Positions 14,981 through 17,051 of a stretch of 17,051 bases of DNA are shown in pieces. The stretch covers positions 1 through 17,051 of the forward strand of contig CALBYC010000083.1 of assembly GCA_937890135.1 (NCBI GenBank), in the 5' to 3' direction. The stretch's first letter is position 1. Each line of letters begins with the position of its first letter. A program made the position numbers and the translations under genes. The stretch comes from an uncultured Parabacteroides sp. Lineage in GTDB: Bacteria > Bacteroidota > Bacteroidia > Bacteroidales > Tannerellaceae. The notes under the pieces are model-generated. The model had not been told where the DNA came from. It did not search any database and saw nothing but the letters and a program-made list of their open reading frames with translations.

Positions 14981-15973
14981 ATGGCGATATTAGCATTTCA
15001 AAAACCCGATAAAGTATTAATGTTGGAAGCGGACGACCATTTTGGAAAGTTTGAGTTTCGTCCGTTGGAACCTGGCTATGGCATTACCATTGGCAATGCT
15101 TTGCGCCGTATTCTCTTGTCTTCGCTCGAAGGGTTTGCTATTACGTCTATCAAAATCGATGGGGTGGATCATGAATTTGATACGATCCCGGGTGTGATTG
15201 AAGACGTGACGAACATCATCCTCAATCTGAAGCAAGTTCGTTTCAAACGTATCGTCGAAGACTTGGAGAGTGAAAAAGTAAGTATTAATGTTTCGGGTTC
15301 GGAAGTGTTCAAAGCCGGTGATATAGGTAAACAGTTGTCAGGATTTGACGTCCTCAATCCTGATTTGACTATTTGTCATTTGGATCCGAACGCAAGTTTC
15401 CAGATTGAATTGACTATTAACAAAGGTCGGGGGTATGTGCCGGCGGACGAGAACCGTAAGCCGGACGATGACGTGCATGTAATTGCAATCGATTCCATCT
15501 ACACTCCGATTCGCAACGTTAAATATACAATCGAGAACTTCCGTGTTGAGCAGAAGACGGACTACGAAAAGTTGGTTCTTGAAATAGCCACCGATGGTTC
15601 GATTCATCCGAAGGAGGCTTTGAAGGAGGCTGCCAAGATTCTTATTCATCACTTCATGTTGTTCTCTGACGAGAAGATTGCCATCGAGACTGTTGACAAT
15701 GATGGCAATGAGGAGTTCGATGAAGAGGTTCTTCATATGCGTCAACTGCTGAAGACGAAGCTGTCTGATATGGATTTGTCTGTTCGAGCTTTGAACTGCT
15801 TGAAGGCTGCTGATGTTGAAACCTTGGGTGAATTGGTTAAGTTCAATAAGAACGACTTGCTCAAGTTCCGTAACTTTGGTAAGAAATCCCTCACGGAATT
15901 GGATGAGCTGCTTGAAAGGCTTAACCTTTCATTCGGTATGGATATCTCAAAATATAAATTAGATAAAGAGTAA
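14981..15973 (+). CDS. rpoA: RNA polymerase subunit alpha
   Basis: Alpha subunit, whose dimer is the scaffold for core RNA polymerase assembly. It has 330 residues. The N-terminal domain (about 1-232) contains the dimer and assembly motif PGYGITIGNALRRILLSS (31-48). An acidic linker (about 236-250, with EEFDEEV) joins the C-terminal domain (about 260-318). The residues used by E. coli alpha to bind UP-element DNA (R265, N268, G296, K298, S299) are kept as R269, N272, G300, K302 and S303 in VRALNCLKA and NFGKKS. This suggests that UP-like DNA contacts are possible. It lies between rpsD and rplQ, the standard order. Confidence 0.98.
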   Translation: MAILAFQKPDKVLMLEADDHFGKFEFRPLEPGYGITIGNALRRILLSSLEGFAITSIKIDGVDHEFDTIPGVIEDVTNIILNLKQVRFKRIVEDLESEKVSINVSGSEVFKAGDIGKQLSGFDVLNPDLTICHLDPNASFQIELTINKGRGYVPADENRKPDDDVHVIAIDSIYTPIRNVKYTIENFRVEQKTDYEKLVLEIATDGSIHPKEALKEAAKILIHHFMLFSDEKIAIETVDNDGNEEFDEEVLHMRQLLKTKLSDMDLSVRALNCLKAADVETLGELVKFNKNDLLKFRNFGKKSLTELDELLERLNLSFGMDISKYKLDKE

Positions 15974-15981
15974 GTATAACG

Positions 15982-16479
15982 ATGAGACATAACAAGAAAA
16001 TCAATCATTTAGGTCGTACAAACACTCACCGTAATGCGATGCTTTCAAATATGGCTTGTTCTCTGATTAAGCATAAGAGAATTTTCACTACGACAGCTAA
16101 AGCTAAAGCACTTCGCAAGTTTGTAGAACCATTAATCACAAAGTCAAAGTTGGATACGACGCACTCGAGACGTGTGGTATTTAGCACTTTGCAGAACAAA
16201 TATGCGGTAACCGAATTGTTCAAGGAAATCTCCCAGAAGATTGCCGACCGTCCAGGTGGTTATTTGCGTATTATCAAGACCGGTAATCGTTTAGGTGACA
16301 ACGCTGCTATGTGTTTCATCGAGTTCGTTGATTATAACGAAAACATGATGAAGGAATCCGCAGCCAAGAAAACTACGCGTACGCGCCGTTCTCGCAAGAA
16401 ATCTGCTCCAGCTGATGCTTCTGCAGCTGAAACTCCCGCTGCCGAAGCTCCGGCGGTTGAAGGAAATCCTGCTGAATAA
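15982..16479 (+). CDS. rplQ: 50S ribosomal protein L17 (bL17) with extended C-terminus
   Basis: Large-subunit protein near the tunnel exit, bound to 23S rRNA. The core (1 to about 118) has MRHNKKINHLGRTNTHRNAM, the helix AKALRKFVEPLITKSK and the closing GDNAAMCFIEFVDYN segment. The total of 165 residues exceeds the roughly 120-127 of E. coli and related forms because of a low-complexity tail: a basic stretch (KKTTRTRRSRKKS, about 128-140) followed by an Ala/Pro/Glu-rich end (140-165). Such tails are seen in Bacteroidota L17. It starts 8 bases after rpoA and is the last gene of the cluster; a terminator begins 19 bases after the stop. Confidence 0.97.
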   Translation: MRHNKKINHLGRTNTHRNAMLSNMACSLIKHKRIFTTTAKAKALRKFVEPLITKSKLDTTHSRRVVFSTLQNKYAVTELFKEISQKIADRPGGYLRIIKTGNRLGDNAAMCFIEFVDYNENMMKESAAKKTTRTRRSRKKSAPADASAAETPAAEAPAVEGNPAE

Positions 16480-16498
16480 TATTTTATTCCTTCATATC

Positions 16499-16536
16499 AG
16501 GAGGTGTATCCCAATCCGGGTACATCTCCTTTTTTT
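16499..16536 (+). terminator. Intrinsic terminator of the ribosomal protein cluster
   Basis: AGGAGGTGTA (16499-16508) pairs with TACATCTCCT (16521-16530), 10 pairs including one G-U. After a bulged T, CCC (16510-16512) pairs with GGG (16518-16520) around the loop AATCC. A run of seven T (16530-16536) follows directly. It starts 19 bases after the rplQ stop codon, where the operon is expected to end. Confidence 0.92.
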
Positions 16537-16577
16537 ATACCCTTTCCCCTGCACTCCTTCTTCTAATGGCGAGCGCC

Positions 16578-16599
16578 TTCGCCTCCTGAGGCGAATTTT
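16578..16599 (+). terminator. Possible second hairpin terminator
   Basis: TTCGCCT (16578-16584) and AGGCGAA (16589-16595) form a perfect 7-pair inverted repeat around CCTG, followed by TTTT (16596-16599). It could back up the terminator at 16499-16536; the T-run is short, so the call is weak. Confidence 0.35.
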
Positions 16600-16622
16600 C
16601 CCCTTATGAATTCGTGTAACGG

Positions 16623-16666
16623 CCGTTGTCCCTCTCCGCAACGCTCGCACCCGTTGCGAACAACGG
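16623..16666. repeat. Nested inverted repeat
   Basis: Outer arms CCGTTGT (16623-16629) and ACAACGG (16660-16666) enclose inner arms CGCAACG (16637-16643) and CGTTGCG (16652-16658). Both pairs are perfect 7-mers. CCGTTG occurs in both a left and a right arm, so alternative pairings exist. It lies after the terminator and before the murG promoter, so it is probably not part of either main transcript. Function unknown. Confidence 0.5.
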
Positions 16667-16719
16667 ATGCCATGAAATTTCCCCGTGATAAAATCCATGA
16701 AAATAACCTTCGTAAATCC

Positions 16720-16750
16720 TTTGCGCTTTTTCTTAAAAACTATACTTTTG
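16720..16750 (+). promoter_or_regulatory. Bacteroidota-type promoter for murG
   Basis: A -33 box TTTG (16720-16723) and a perfect -7 box TACTTTTG (TAnnTTTG, 16743-16750) are separated by 19 bases, the spacing of the Bacteroides primary sigma-factor promoters. It is the only place in the gaps of this window where both boxes occur together. Transcription would begin near 16757 and give a leader of about 65-70 bases to the ATG at 16824. Confidence 0.75.
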
Positions 16751-16823
16751 CCTATTAGTCCGAACTATATCTCTTTTCGTGGCGAGGACTGGAAGAAAAC
16801 TGTGTATTAGAAGGAAATTGTTC

Positions 16824-17051
16824 ATGAAAAAATATAAAGTAATCATCAGCGGGGGAGGCACCGGAGGGCATATATTCCCCGCCATATCCATAGCGAATAC
16901 CCTGAAAGAACGAATCCCCGACGTGGATATTTTGTTTGTCGGGGCGAGTGACCGTATGGAAATGGAAAAAGTACCGGCTGCGGGATACCCGATAGTCGGT
17001 TTGCCGGTAAAAGGGTTCGACCGTGCGCACCTGCTGAACAATGTCAAAGTC
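16824..17051 (+). CDS. murG: MurG, UDP-GlcNAc:lipid I N-acetylglucosaminyltransferase (5' part, cut by window edge)
   Basis: MurG adds GlcNAc to lipid I on the cytoplasmic face of the membrane to make lipid II for peptidoglycan. The first 76 codons are visible and the frame runs off the right edge; the full family is about 350-370 residues. The start MKKYKVIISGGGTGGHIFPA has the glycine-rich loop GGGTGGH at 10-16, a hallmark of the N-terminal Rossmann domain and lipid I site. It is followed by FVGASDRMEMEKVPAAGYP (38-56), matching the DRME-VP block of MurG, and LPVKGFDR. The ATG has a weak AAGGAAA motif 5-10 bases upstream and a promoter at 16720-16750. It is unrelated to the ribosomal cluster and probably starts a new transcription unit. 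Confidence 0.9.
   Translation, partial: MKKYKVIISGGGTGGHIFPAISIANTLKERIPDVDILFVGASDRMEMEKVPAAGYPIVGLPVKGFDRAHLLNNVKV

Larger units (their letters stand above)
16537..16719 (+). other. Gene-free spacer between the ribosomal cluster and murG
   Basis: I see no credible coding region here. One frame on the minus strand (16492-16698) is open but runs through the terminator and two hairpins, is a low-complexity Arg-rich string, and matches no family I know. The spacer contains two inverted-repeat structures listed separately and two similar motifs (AATTTTCCCC at 16594-16603 and AAATTTCCCC near 16676-16685). It is visibly richer in GC than the gaps inside the cluster. Confidence 0.7.

Noticed and set aside
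16499..16506. AGGAGGTG in the terminator stem, complementary to the 16S rRNA 3' end
   Set aside because: No start codon follows at a suitable distance and the bases are paired in the terminator; resemblance to a ribosome-binding site is probably coincidental.
16492..16698. Minus-strand open frame of 68 codons, Arg-rich
   Set aside because: It spans the rplQ terminator and two inverted repeats, is low-complexity, has no recognisable domain and no start context.

Overview
This window is one long, single-strand block of translation genes from a member of the Bacteroidota, most likely of the order Bacteroidales. The protein sequences (EF-G, S10, L2, S5, RpoA) read as Bacteroidales-type. The order is the fused S10-spc-alpha arrangement with secY-map-infA-rpmJ in the middle and no adk. 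Most start codons are preceded by A-rich sequence rather than Shine-Dalgarno motifs, and the one clear promoter (16720-16750) has the Bacteroidota TTTG / TAnnTTTG form. The family or genus cannot be settled from this window alone.

Layout: the 3' part of fusA (1-1722, cut by the window edge) is followed by the S10 block rpsJ-rplC-rplD-rplW-rplB-rpsS-rplV-rpsC-rplP-rpmC-rpsQ (1746-6864). Next is the spc block rplN-rplX-rplE-rpsN-rpsH-rplF-rplR-rpsE-rpmD-rplO-secY (6866-12278), then map-infA-rpmJ (12282-13421) and the alpha block rpsM-rpsK-rpsD-rpoA-rplQ (13457-16479). A strong intrinsic terminator (16499-16536) ends the cluster. After a gene-free spacer of about 290 bases with several hairpins, a promoter leads into the first 76 codons of murG (16824 to the right edge).

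The products work together: ribosomal proteins of both subunits, elongation factor G and initiation factor 1 build and drive the ribosome. SecY and methionine aminopeptidase act on nascent chains at the exit side. RpoA couples the cluster to RNA polymerase. Close spacing and several TAATG stop-start overlaps (rplC/rplD, rplX/rplE, rplR/rpsE) indicate co-transcription and translational coupling.

The region is mostly ordinary, but several points stand out. (1) rplE (L5) is broken: a conserved stretch of about 14 residues is missing at 7956-7962 and the C-terminal third is out of frame, in a pattern that fits a 41-base deletion between two AATTA repeats or an assembly error. (2) The 123-base gap before rpsD holds a long two-stem RNA structure (14265-14337), a good candidate for an autoregulatory ribosomal-protein leader. 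(3) Four genes carry good Shine-Dalgarno motifs, unusual for this phylum. (4) murG sits outside a division/cell-wall cluster context on its left side, with its own promoter. I saw no mobile element, CRISPR array, tRNA or rRNA gene and no evidence of a novel multi-gene system.
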